Positions 29,006 to 36,797 of a stretch of 64,000 bases of DNA are shown piece after piece; within the stretch, counting starts at the first letter, position 1, and each line of letters opens with the position of its first letter. A program made the position numbers and the translations under genes. Source of the stretch: Geothrix rubra (GTDB lineage: Bacteria; Acidobacteriota; Holophagae; Holophagales; Holophagaceae); NCBI RefSeq assembly GCF_030268065.1, contig NZ_BSDD01000002.1:637125-701124 (forward strand), read 5' to 3'. The notes beneath the pieces were generated by a model. The model was not told the DNA's origin. It was given only the letters and a program-made list of their open reading frames with translations, and did not search any database.

Positions 29006-31546
29006 TCAGGGCCGCAGCAGGACGCTCAGGGTGACCACGGTCCGGTCCTTCATGGCCCCATCCAGGGGGCGGTGGATCCCGAGGCTGAAGCGGAGGTTCC
29101 CCGCCACCCGGCGCACCACGTCCAGGGGCAGGCCCAGCCGGTCGCTGTCCAGCTCCAGGCCTGCCACCCGCTGGGCGGCCGGGCGGGGGGCCGCGGCGTC
29201 CCACACGACGCTGTGCTCGACGTAGGCCTCCAGGGGCCCGAGCCCCACGCCGCCCCGCAGGCGGCGCAGGCGGTCGCCTGTGGCCGTGTAGGCGGGGAGG
29301 GCGGCCTGGGCCAGGCGGTTGAGGTCGAGGCTCTCCGGCAGGAGCGAGGTGGCCACGCCGCCCAGGTGGAAGCGGTCCAGGGCGGTGGGGTCGCCGGAGA
29401 GGCGGCCCTCCTCCCAGCGAAGCGTGAGCGGCGCCCAGGGATTGATCCAGCCGGCGGCCAGGGAGGCCCGGGCCAGGGTCCAGTCCTGGCCACCGGTGCG
29501 GCCGGACTGCCAGGCGGCCCGCCCGGAGAGGCTGGCGCCCTGGCGATCCGCGGTCCACCAGCTGCCCCAGGCGCCGCGGAGGCCCGCCACGGCGCGGTCC
29601 ACCCCGGGCCGGCCCGCGAGGACCACGCGCTCGAAGGCGAGGGAGGGGACGAGGAGCGTCCGGGGCCTTCCCAGGTCCTCCCGGGTGAGGGCCAGCTCCG
29701 CGCCGCGGCGCTCCTGGTCGTAGCCCGAGGCGGGCGCGAAGCGCTGGCTGGAGGGGCGCGCCAGCACGGAGAAGAGCTGGAAGGAGGGCGCCCAGCGCCA
29801 GCCGTGCCAGGAGAGACCCGTCTGGCCGCCCCGGGGCCCGGCGCCGTCGCCGAGGCCCGCCAGCACCTGCCAGTTGAGGCGGCCCAGGATGTCGTTGCCG
29901 CCCGCGCCCACCTGGGCGCTGAGGCCCGAGGGGGTCACGCTGTAGCCGGCGAGGGAGAAGGCCTTGAGGCTCTCGCCCACCCGGTAGGGATGGGGCTCGG
30001 GTGCGGGCCCCGGCGGGGGCAGGGGATCCGGCTCGTCCGGCCGCGGCAGCACGGTTTCCGGCGCCATGGGGGCGGGATCGGCGGGCAGGGGGCCCGCCGG
30101 CAGGGCGGGCTGGGTGGGGTCCAGCTTCCGGATCTCCACCCCCGTGGCCGTGAGCCGGGAGAAGTAGAGCGTCTTGCCATCGGGCGTGGGGGCCGGATCC
30201 CAGGCGGCGGAGAGGGTGCGGGTCAGCGGGTGGCCGGCGGCGTCCTTCAGGTTCCAGACGCCGTCCACCTCCCCCCAGGCGAAGGCCGGGGGCTTCGCGG
30301 CGGGGACGGCGGCCGGGGGTGTCCCGCCGCGCAGGGTCCAGCGCCGCGCCTGGGGCCGCAGCACCCCTTCGGCGTCGGGCAGGCGGAGCTGGAACGAGAC
30401 CGCCTGTGAACCGGCCCAGACCGGCTGCCAGGGGAGCGAGCCATCCAGGGGCGGAATGCGCCAGGTGGGTGGGACGCGGGGCACGCGGGGCGCGTGGTCC
30501 GGCAGCTCCTCGGGATCCTTCGGGGCCTCCGGCGCCGGGGCCTTGGCCCGCAGGTCCCAGATGTAGATGCCGGGCTTCTTCGGATCCCGCACCAGGGCCA
30601 TGAGGCGGCCTCCGTCGGGGCTCACGGACAGGTCGCTGGTCCAGCCGTCCAGGCCCGTGAACACCGTGCCTTCGCGCAGGGCACCCCCGGCCTCGGCCCG
30701 GCGCTCCAGCTCCAGGGCGTCGTGGGTGACCTCCGCGCAGAAGCGCTGGTAGCCGTCCCTCGCGGTGAACCCGAAGGTGGCGGTGAAGGCCTCGTCGAAG
30801 GAGCGCCGCCTGGGACTGGCCAGCCGCTTCCAGAGCCCCTGGAAGACCTTGGGGTCCTGGGCGCGGCGCTCCAGCCATTCCAGGTAGGCGCTGCCTTCCA
30901 GGTAGGCCATGGCGCCGCCCAGGAAGCCGCCCGTGCCATCCAGGGCCCTGTAGGGCGTGAGCTTGCCCTCCCGGGCCCACTGGCGCAGCACCGCCGCCCG
31001 GAAGGCCCCGTGGGGCCGGCCGCTGCCCGTGAGCTTCCCCTCCAGGAGGGTGGCGTAGCCCTCGATCACCCACCGCGGGCACTTCTCCACCACCGGGCCC
31101 AGCACCTCGGTCCAGCGCCGCCACAGCCCGGGCTTCCGCGCGGGCCAGAGCAGGTGGTGCATGTGCCCGAGCTCGTGGGTGAGCACCAGCTCGGGCCAGC
31201 TCCGCAGGTGGCCGATGGCCGAGTCGGGCTCCGGCGGGGTCTTCCAGAGGACCACAAAGGGGCGCCGGAGCAGGGGGAAGGCCATGCCGTTCGCCGTCAT
31301 CATCGGGTCGAGGATGAGGATGTCGATGGGCCGCGGGTACACGTAGCCCACCAGGCCCAGGTAGCGATCGTGGATCGCCTCCACCCGGGCGGCCGCGTCC
31401 CGGCCGAAGGCCTCGAAGGCCGCCGGGCAGTGGATGCGGTAGTGGGCCGTGGTGAAGGTGATCCAGGTCGCGTCCGGTGCCTGCACACGCGGAGCGGCCA
31501 AGGCCGGCAGGGCCAGCAGACAGGGCAGGAGGACGCGGGGGCGCAT
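29006..31546 (-). CDS. Secreted zinc metalloprotease-like protein with beta-propeller segment and C-terminal barrel-like region
   Basis: The 846-residue protein has a signal peptide (residues 1-18, ending ALAAP). A gluzincin-like site, LTHELGHMHH (about 125), is followed by VIEGYATLLEG with the probable third-ligand Glu. The middle (about 280-450) carries propeller-like strands, for example DLSVSPDGGRLMALVRDP. The last 300 residues are rich in alternating strands and end TVVTLSVLLRP, like an outer-membrane barrel. TGGAGAG precedes the ATG at 31546; earlier in-frame starts lack a signal peptide at the N-terminus. Substrate is unknown. Confidence 0.75.
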   Translation of the reverse strand: MRPRVLLPCLLALPALAAPRVQAPDATWITFTTAHYRIHCPAAFEAFGRDAAARVEAIHDRYLGLVGYVYPRPIDILILDPMMTANGMAFPLLRRPFVVLWKTPPEPDSAIGHLRSWPELVLTHELGHMHHLLWPARKPGLWRRWTEVLGPVVEKCPRWVIEGYATLLEGKLTGSGRPHGAFRAAVLRQWAREGKLTPYRALDGTGGFLGGAMAYLEGSAYLEWLERRAQDPKVFQGLWKRLASPRRRSFDEAFTATFGFTARDGYQRFCAEVTHDALELERRAEAGGALREGTVFTGLDGWTSDLSVSPDGGRLMALVRDPKKPGIYIWDLRAKAPAPEAPKDPEELPDHAPRVPRVPPTWRIPPLDGSLPWQPVWAGSQAVSFQLRLPDAEGVLRPQARRWTLRGGTPPAAVPAAKPPAFAWGEVDGVWNLKDAAGHPLTRTLSAAWDPAPTPDGKTLYFSRLTATGVEIRKLDPTQPALPAGPLPADPAPMAPETVLPRPDEPDPLPPPGPAPEPHPYRVGESLKAFSLAGYSVTPSGLSAQVGAGGNDILGRLNWQVLAGLGDGAGPRGGQTGLSWHGWRWAPSFQLFSVLARPSSQRFAPASGYDQERRGAELALTREDLGRPRTLLVPSLAFERVVLAGRPGVDRAVAGLRGAWGSWWTADRQGASLSGRAAWQSGRTGGQDWTLARASLAAGWINPWAPLTLRWEEGRLSGDPTALDRFHLGGVATSLLPESLDLNRLAQAALPAYTATGDRLRRLRGGVGLGPLEAYVEHSVVWDAAAPRPAAQRVAGLELDSDRLGLPLDVVRRVAGNLRFSLGIHRPLDGAMKDRTVVTLSVLLRP

Positions 31547-31582
31547 CTCTCCAGTGTGCCAAGCCATGACGGCCGTCACTAA

Positions 31583-31643
31583 TTGAGACGTTGTCGCAAA
31601 AAATACTTGATCCGGAAATAAAATTTATTAAGACTCATTCTCA
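31583..31643 (+). promoter_or_regulatory. AT-rich promoter region with Fur-like half box before apbE
   Basis: From 31580 to 31643 the composition drops sharply to A/T. TAAAAT (31619-31624) is a -10-like hexamer, with no convincing -35. GACTCATTCTCA (31632-31643), the complement of TGAGAATGAGTC, resembles Fur-box half sites and runs into the apbE start codon. No ribosome site is present. Iron control is inference. Confidence 0.45.
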
Positions 31644-32569
31644 TGTTTGGACACCCCGCCTTCTTCCCCCTGGTTCCCGTCCTGGCCATGACCCTGGCCC
31701 TGGACCGGACGGTGCTGGCCATGGGCACCCAGCTCCGCATCCACCTGGAGGGACCCGGGGATCCCGGAGTCGGGTCGGAGGCGGCCCTCCGGGAGGCCTC
31801 CCGCATCGAGGTGGCCTGTTCCACCTGGGATCCCGCGTCGTCCTGGAGCCGTCTGAACGCCGCGGGCGGACGGCCGGTGGCCCTGGATGGGGAGTGGCTG
31901 GACCTCCTGGCGGAGGTGCAGGCCTGGCAGGTCTGCACGGAGGGCGCCTTCGACCCCGCGCTGGGAGCCCTGATGAAGGCCTGGGGGATCCGCGAGGGTG
32001 GGCACCGCCGGCCGACCACGCTGGAACTCGAACGGGCCCGGCAGGCCTCCGGCTCCGCCCTGCTGGTCCTGGACCGGAAGGGGGGGACGGCCCGGTTCCT
32101 GGACCCCGGGGCGGCCCTGGAGGAGGGTGGCTTCCTCAAGGGCTACGCCCTGGACCGCATGCGGGCGGCGACGGCCGCGCCCTCCGGGCTCCTGGACTTC
32201 GGGGGCCAGCTGCTGGCCTGGGGCCATCCGGTGGAGGCGGCCATCGCCGATCCCCTGGACCGCCAGCGCCCCCGTCTGACGCTCCTCCTGAAGGACGCGT
32301 CGCTCTCCTGCAGCGGCACCTCCGAGCGGGGCCGCCACATCCTCGATCCCCGCACCGGGGAGCCCAGCCCGGCCTGGGGCAGCGTGGCCGTGGTGGCCAC
32401 CGAGGGCCTCACGGCCGACATCCTCTCCACCGCCCTCTACGTGCTGGGCCCCGAGCGGGGCCTGGCCTGGGCCGAACGCCACGGCACGGCGGCGGCCTTC
32501 CTGTTGAACGACGGGACGATCCGCACGAGCGCGGCGTTCCGCGCCCTGCATCCCAAGGAGCTCCGATGA
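31643..32569 (+). CDS. apbE: FAD:protein FMN transferase
   Basis: The 308-residue extracytoplasmic enzyme covalently attaches FMN from FAD to a Thr of partner proteins. ApbE features visible are AMGTQLRIHLEG, GAFDPALGAL, EEGGFLKGYALD, LLDFGGQLLAWG and the metal site TADILSTALYVLG. The N-terminus is hydrophobic (FFPLVPVLAMTLAL) and probably a short signal. There is no Shine-Dalgarno site before ATG 31643 or ATG 31688. It overlaps the porin gene by ATGA, and the likely FMN acceptor is encoded two genes downstream in the same unit. Confidence 0.9.
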   Translation: MFGHPAFFPLVPVLAMTLALDRTVLAMGTQLRIHLEGPGDPGVGSEAALREASRIEVACSTWDPASSWSRLNAAGGRPVALDGEWLDLLAEVQAWQVCTEGAFDPALGALMKAWGIREGGHRRPTTLELERARQASGSALLVLDRKGGTARFLDPGAALEEGGFLKGYALDRMRAATAAPSGLLDFGGQLLAWGHPVEAAIADPLDRQRPRLTLLLKDASLSCSGTSERGRHILDPRTGEPSPAWGSVAVVATEGLTADILSTALYVLGPERGLAWAERHGTAAAFLLNDGTIRTSAAFRALHPKELR

Positions 32570-33831
32570 AGTCCCTGCTCACCCCCCTGGTCCTCGCCCT
32601 CCTGGCCCTTCCCGCCTTTGCGCAGGAGAAGACAGACACGGACAAGCGCGTGGCGGACCTCGAACGCCGGCTCGACGCCATGTCGCGCGAGCTGGAATCG
32701 CAGCGCGCCGGCACGGCCATGCCCGCCGCCCCCACGGAAGGCCGCTTCGGCCTGGCCCCCAGCGCCAGCAAGGTCTACGACGCACCCGCCGGCCTGAGCA
32801 TCGGCGGCTACGGGGAGCTGCTCTACCAGGGCAAGGCCGCCACCCTGCAGGACGGCACCCACGTGGGCAGCGACAAGTCGGTGGACGCCCTGCGGATGGT
32901 GCTCTACACGGGCTACAAGTTCAGCGACCGCATCGTGTTCAACTCGGAGATCGAGTTCGAGCACGGCGGCTACAGCGACGAGCACCCCGAGGGCGAGGCC
33001 ATCGCCGAGTTCTACTACCTGGACTTCCTGCTCACGAAGGGCCTGAACATCCGAGCCGGCCAGATGCTGGTGCCCATGGGCTTCGTGAATGAGATCCACG
33101 AGCCGCCGGCCTTCCTTGGGGCCCGCCGACCCCTGGTGGAGCAGACCATCATCCCCACCACCTGGCACGAGAACGGCGTGGGCATCCACGGCGACCTGCC
33201 GGGCAACCTCACCTACCGCGTCTACCTGATGGACGGGTTGGAGGCCTCCCGCTTCAACGCCGGGGGCATCGCCGACGGCCGCCAGGACGGCAACAAGGCC
33301 AACGCCCAGAGCCCGGCGTGGACCGGCCGCCTGGACTGGACGCCGCGGCCGGGGGTGCTCCTCGGCGGCAGCTTCTACACCGGCAACAGCAACCAGACGG
33401 GCACCGGCGAGGCCATCCGCACCACCCTCTGGGACGCCCACGCCGAGTACCGGGCCGGGGGACTCCAGCTCCGGGGCCTCTACGCGCGGACCACCCTCGG
33501 CCAGGCCGGCGTGGCCGCCCTGGCGCCCGCGGATCCCGCCCGCGCGGTGGGCGTGCGCCAGTGGGGCGGCTACCTGGAGGCGGGCTACGACGTGCTCCGG
33601 GGCTCGCGCCAGGCCCTCATCCCCTACCTGCGCTGGGAGCGCCTGGATGCCCAGCAGGCCGTGGTGCCGGGCGTCCCCGTGGATGGCGCCCAGGGCCAGG
33701 CCCTCGTGACGGCGGGGCTGGCCTACAAGCCCATCCCCCAGGTGGCCGTGAAGGCCGACTGGACGCGCGCCGAGAACCGGGCCCGCACGGGCCGCGACCA
33801 GCTGAGCCTCTCGCTCGGCTACACCTTCTGA
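32566..33831 (+). CDS. Outer-membrane porin-like protein with N-terminal coiled coil
   Basis: The 421-residue protein has a signal peptide (ending PAFAQ), a short coiled coil (KRVADLERRLDAMSRELES, about 24-45) and a long barrel domain starting LSIGGYGELLY. Strands such as IRAGQMLVPMGFVNEIHEPP and a final SLSLGYTF ending in Phe fit the phosphate-selective porin O/P-like family. The coiled coil may anchor the barrel to peptidoglycan. AAGGAGCTCCG precedes the ATG. Its place between apbE and the FMN-binding gene suggests import of a substrate for that redox module, possibly an electron acceptor or iron complex. Confidence 0.85.
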   Translation: MKSLLTPLVLALLALPAFAQEKTDTDKRVADLERRLDAMSRELESQRAGTAMPAAPTEGRFGLAPSASKVYDAPAGLSIGGYGELLYQGKAATLQDGTHVGSDKSVDALRMVLYTGYKFSDRIVFNSEIEFEHGGYSDEHPEGEAIAEFYYLDFLLTKGLNIRAGQMLVPMGFVNEIHEPPAFLGARRPLVEQTIIPTTWHENGVGIHGDLPGNLTYRVYLMDGLEASRFNAGGIADGRQDGNKANAQSPAWTGRLDWTPRPGVLLGGSFYTGNSNQTGTGEAIRTTLWDAHAEYRAGGLQLRGLYARTTLGQAGVAALAPADPARAVGVRQWGGYLEAGYDVLRGSRQALIPYLRWERLDAQQAVVPGVPVDGAQGQALVTAGLAYKPIPQVAVKADWTRAENRARTGRDQLSLSLGYTF

Positions 33832-33838
33832 GGTCCCG

Positions 33839-34357
33839 ATGATCCGCATCCTCGCCCCCTTCGCCCTCGCCCTGCCCCTCTTCGCCGCCCTTCCCACGCC
33901 CCAGGAGGCGCTGGCCCTGGCCTTCCCCGGCGCCCAGCTCAGCCGGAAGGAGGTCATCCTCACGGACGCCCAGGCGGCGCAGGCCCGGGCCCTCGCCAAG
34001 GGCGACCTGCCGGGGCGGTGGACCGTAGCCTACGAGGCGCGGAAGGACGGACGGCTGATGGGAGTGGGCCTCTTCGACACCCACCGGGTCCGCACCCTGA
34101 ACGAGACCATGCTGGTGGCCGTGTCCCCCGAGGGCCGCGTCCTCCGGGTGGAGGTGGTGGTCTTCCACGAGCCCCAGGAGTACCTGGCGAAGCAGGCCTG
34201 GGTGCGGCAGTTCGAGGGGAAGGCCCTGGACGACCACCTGAGCCTGAAGGGCGAGATCCACCCCCTCTCCGGGGCCACCCTCACCGCCAACGCCATGACG
34301 GATGCCGCCCGCCGCTGCCTGGCCCTCTGGCAGGTGCTCTACGGGGGCGCGAAATGA
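33839..34357 (+). CDS. Periplasmic FMN-binding-domain protein (ApbE substrate)
   Basis: The 172-residue protein has a signal peptide (ending FAALP) and an FMN-binding domain with the flavinylation motif LSGATLTA; Thr about 148 is the expected attachment site, as in NqrC and RnfG. The domain includes GLFDTHRVRTLNE and a FHEPQEYLAK segment. With apbE in the same unit this is very likely a covalently flavinylated electron carrier. It overlaps the following membrane gene by ATGA. Confidence 0.88.
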   Translation: MIRILAPFALALPLFAALPTPQEALALAFPGAQLSRKEVILTDAQAAQARALAKGDLPGRWTVAYEARKDGRLMGVGLFDTHRVRTLNETMLVAVSPEGRVLRVEVVVFHEPQEYLAKQAWVRQFEGKALDDHLSLKGEIHPLSGATLTANAMTDAARRCLALWQVLYGGAK

Positions 34358-34809
34358 GCCCCCTGGAGCGCTGGAGCCTCCACGCCGCGGCGTGGCTCAC
34401 GGCGGCGACCGGCCTCCTGGACGGCGGCCTGCGCTGGTTCGGTCAGCGGATGGGGGAGTTCGGACCGGAGCCCAGTCCCTGGCTGGGGCTGGCCCAGCAC
34501 CTCCACGTGCTGGTGGCGCCCCTGCTCGTGTTCACCCTGGGCGTCATGGTGCGGGGCCACCTGTGGGCCCGCCTGCGGACGGGAGCGAACGGCCGGCGGA
34601 CGGGCCTGGGCCTGGCCTTCCTCATCGCCCCCATGGTGCTCTCGGGCTACGCCGTGCAGGTGGCCACGGACCCCGCATGGCGGACCGCCCTCTCCTGGAC
34701 CCACGGCCTCAGTGCGGGCCTCTTCCTCCTGGCCTATGGCGGGCACGCCCTGCGCACGCTGCTGGCCGCGCGCGGAGTCCCGCGGGGCGTGGCCATCCTC
34801 GGGCGGTAG
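34354..34809 (+). CDS. Small multi-helix membrane protein, possibly cytochrome b-like
   Basis: The 151-residue protein has four hydrophobic segments (about 8-22, 48-66, 86-104, 114-136). Histidines fall at or near helix ends (SLHAAAW, QHLHVLV, RGHLWA, WTHGLSAG, GGHALR), as in b-type cytochromes of the DUF4405 type. It would pass electrons from the quinone pool to the periplasmic flavoprotein encoded just upstream; heme binding is inference. ATG overlaps the preceding stop (ATGA). The duplicated mutL start begins 22 bases after its stop. Confidence 0.65.
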   Translation: MSPLERWSLHAAAWLTAATGLLDGGLRWFGQRMGEFGPEPSPWLGLAQHLHVLVAPLLVFTLGVMVRGHLWARLRTGANGRRTGLGLAFLIAPMVLSGYAVQVATDPAWRTALSWTHGLSAGLFLLAYGGHALRTLLAARGVPRGVAILGR

Positions 34810-34831
34810 GCGGTCGCACTACACTGGAGCC

Positions 34832-34975
34832 ATGTCCCGCATCCGCATCCTCTCCGACCAGGTCGCGAACCAGATCGCGGCGGGCCCCTCCCGCAAAGCG
34901 CGAAGCGCGTCGCGGGAAGCGGCTCGGAACACCGCCCGCCCGCTGCGGGGTGCATGGCGGAGCGGCAACTCATGA
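34832..34975 (+). pseudogene. Duplicated 5' fragment of mutL forming a 47-codon upstream reading frame
   Basis: The frame opens MSRIRILSDQVANQIAAG, nearly the same as the mutL N-terminus, but then continues PSRKARSASREAARNTARPL and stops at TGA (34973-34975), which overlaps the ATG of intact mutL as ATGA. TACACT lies exactly six bases before this first ATG, so it appears to be the native promoter and start. The fragment lacks the conserved EVVERPAS that follows in all MutL proteins and cannot be functional MutL. It may act as a coupled leader. Confidence 0.8.
34886..34971 (+). other. 86-base structured insert between the mutL 5' copies
   Basis: The insert carries nested inverted repeats: CCCGC...GCGGG around an inner GCGCGAAGCGCG (34890-34915), then CCGCC, CCCGC, GCGGG and GGCGG in nested order (34932-34960). 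It contains an in-frame ATG (34954) that would give mutL a six-residue extension (MAERQL), and GGAG nine bases before ATG 34972 as a new ribosome site. Same length and general plan as the uvrA insert; the primary sequences are only locally similar. Confidence 0.8.
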
Positions 34976-36768
34976 GCCGCATCCGCATCCTTCCGGACCA
35001 GGTCGCGAACCAGATCGCGGCGGGCGAGGTGGTGGAGCGGCCGGCCTCGGTGCTCAAGGAACTCGTGGAGAACGCCCTGGACGCCGGGGCCACCCGCATC
35101 GAAGTGGCCTGGGAGGAGGGGGGCAAGCGGCTGCTGGAGGTGGCGGACGACGGCTGCGGCATGGCCCGCGACGAGCTCTACCTGGCCCTGGAGCGCCACG
35201 CCACCAGCAAGGTGCGCACGGCGGACGACCTGGGCCACCTGGCCACCTTCGGGTTCCGGGGCGAGGCCCTGCCGAGCATCGCCAGCGTGAGCCGCTTCGA
35301 CCTGGCCAGCGCCGAGGCCGAGGGCGCCGGCCACCGCCTGCGCAGCGAGTTCGGCGTCATCCGGGAAGTGGCGCCCATGGCCCGCAGCCGCGGGACCACC
35401 GTGACCGTGCGGGACCTCTTCGCCCAGCTCCCCGCCCGGCGGCGCTTCCTGAAATCCACCGACACGGAGCACGCCCAGCTCTGGGGCGTGGCGGCCCGCA
35501 TGGCCCTGGCCTCGCCGGGCGTCCACTGGACCCTGCGCCCGGACCGCGGCGCGCCCCTGGTGCTGCCCCCCGTGGCGGATCCCGGCCTGCGGCTGGCGCC
35601 CCTGCTCGGCGAGAAGATGGCGCGCCTGGTGCCCTTCGTGAACGGCGAGCCGCCCTGGCGCCTGCGGGGCTTCGTGTCCCCGCCGGACCTCAGCTTCCGG
35701 GACCGCAACCACCTCTACCTCTTCGTCAACGGCCGGGCCGTGCGGGACCGGCTGCTGCTGGCGGCGCTCTCCGAGGCCTGGTCCGGCACCTTCGCCAAGG
35801 GTTCGTACCCGGCGGCCGTGCTTTTCCTGGAGCTGCCGCCCGAGGCGGTGGACGTGAACGTCCATCCCACCAAGGCCGAGGTCCGCTTCCGCGACCCCCA
35901 GCGCCTCTTCGCCTGGGTGCGGGGCGCCACGGAGGAGGCCTGGGCCCAGCTCCGCGGCGGCCTGGCCTCGGTGCTGGAGCTGCCCCCCAAGCCCCTGGAG
36001 GCGGAGTTCGACCTGGATCCCTCCCGGCGGGGCGAGGCCCAGCATCCCCGCCTCTGGTCCGACCATTCCGGCGGGGCCCTCGCCGCCGTGCAGGCCATGG
36101 CCGACGCCTTCGAGACCCGCCCGCTGGACCGTCCCTACGCCTATGCGACGGCGCCTTCCGCCGCCGCCGAGGCCCTGGGCGACGGGCACGGTCTGCGCTT
36201 CCTGGGCTCCTTCCAGCAGACCTACCTGCTGGTGGAGGTGGCGGGGGAGGCCGGACCGGAGCTGTGGATCGTGGACCAGCACGTGGCCCACGAACGGGTG
36301 CTCTACGAGCGGCTGTTCCTGCGCCGCCACGCGCCGGCCATCCAGCCCCTGCTCCCCCCCCAGGCCGTTCGGCTCGGCCCCGAGGCCGTGGCGCGGCTCG
36401 CCCCCTTTTTGGAGGAGCTGCAGGCGGCGGGCGTGGAGGCCGATCCCTTCGGCGACGACGCCCTGGTGGTCCGGGGACTTCCCGACTTCCTGGCGGACCG
36501 CGATCCGCAGGCGCTCCTGGAGGACCTGCTGGCCCGCCTGGAGCGGGAGGGCCGTGTGGACCTGGACACCTTCCGGCGCGACCTGAACGCCGAACTGGCC
36601 TGCCGCGCGGCGATCAAGAAGCACCACGCCCTGCCCGCCGACCTCGCCCTGGCCCTCGTCCGCGACCTCCTGGCCTGCCAGGTGCCGAACACCTGCCCCC
36701 ATGGCCGGCCCATCCTCAAGAAGCTCAGCCTCGCCGACCTGGAGCGGAGCTTCGGGCGGCGGGTTTAG
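34972..36768 (+). CDS. mutL: DNA mismatch repair protein MutL (endonuclease type)
   Basis: The 598-residue protein has the GHKL ATPase: IAAGEVVERPASVLKELVEN, ENALDAGAT, DDGCGM and GFRGEALPSI within the first 105 residues. A transducer domain follows with RDLFAQLPARRRFLKS and VNVHPTKAEVRF. The C-terminal endonuclease region has DQHVAHERVLYE (about 434; the usual DQHAxxE), ACRAAIK and CPHGRP. It is therefore a nicking MutL as in bacteria lacking MutH. The true start (ATG 34972 or 34954) lies after a duplicated 5' segment. mutS is not in the window. Confidence 0.96.
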   Translation: MSRIRILPDQVANQIAAGEVVERPASVLKELVENALDAGATRIEVAWEEGGKRLLEVADDGCGMARDELYLALERHATSKVRTADDLGHLATFGFRGEALPSIASVSRFDLASAEAEGAGHRLRSEFGVIREVAPMARSRGTTVTVRDLFAQLPARRRFLKSTDTEHAQLWGVAARMALASPGVHWTLRPDRGAPLVLPPVADPGLRLAPLLGEKMARLVPFVNGEPPWRLRGFVSPPDLSFRDRNHLYLFVNGRAVRDRLLLAALSEAWSGTFAKGSYPAAVLFLELPPEAVDVNVHPTKAEVRFRDPQRLFAWVRGATEEAWAQLRGGLASVLELPPKPLEAEFDLDPSRRGEAQHPRLWSDHSGGALAAVQAMADAFETRPLDRPYAYATAPSAAAEALGDGHGLRFLGSFQQTYLLVEVAGEAGPELWIVDQHVAHERVLYERLFLRRHAPAIQPLLPPQAVRLGPEAVARLAPFLEELQAAGVEADPFGDDALVVRGLPDFLADRDPQALLEDLLARLEREGRVDLDTFRRDLNAELACRAAIKKHHALPADLALALVRDLLACQVPNTCPHGRPILKKLSLADLERSFGRRV

Positions 36769-36797
36769 GAGCGGCTTCCAGGATTGGCGAGGGTGGG

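Larger units (their letters stand above)
34832..35025 (+). repeat. 54-bp direct repeat of the mutL 5' end flanking an 86-base insert
   Basis: Bases 34832-34885 and 34972-35025 match at 49 of 54 positions; the last 30 are identical. Differences are TCC versus AGC for the second codon (both Ser) and CTCTCC versus CTTCCG (Leu-Ser versus Leu-Pro). The offset is 140 bp, not a multiple of three, so the copies are in different frames. The second copy has the family-typical Pro. Confidence 0.93.

Noticed and set aside
34832..35025. Sequencing or assembly error as the explanation for the mutL repeat
   Set aside because: The two copies differ at five positions, and the same layout with the same insert length occurs at uvrA; not fully excluded without reads.
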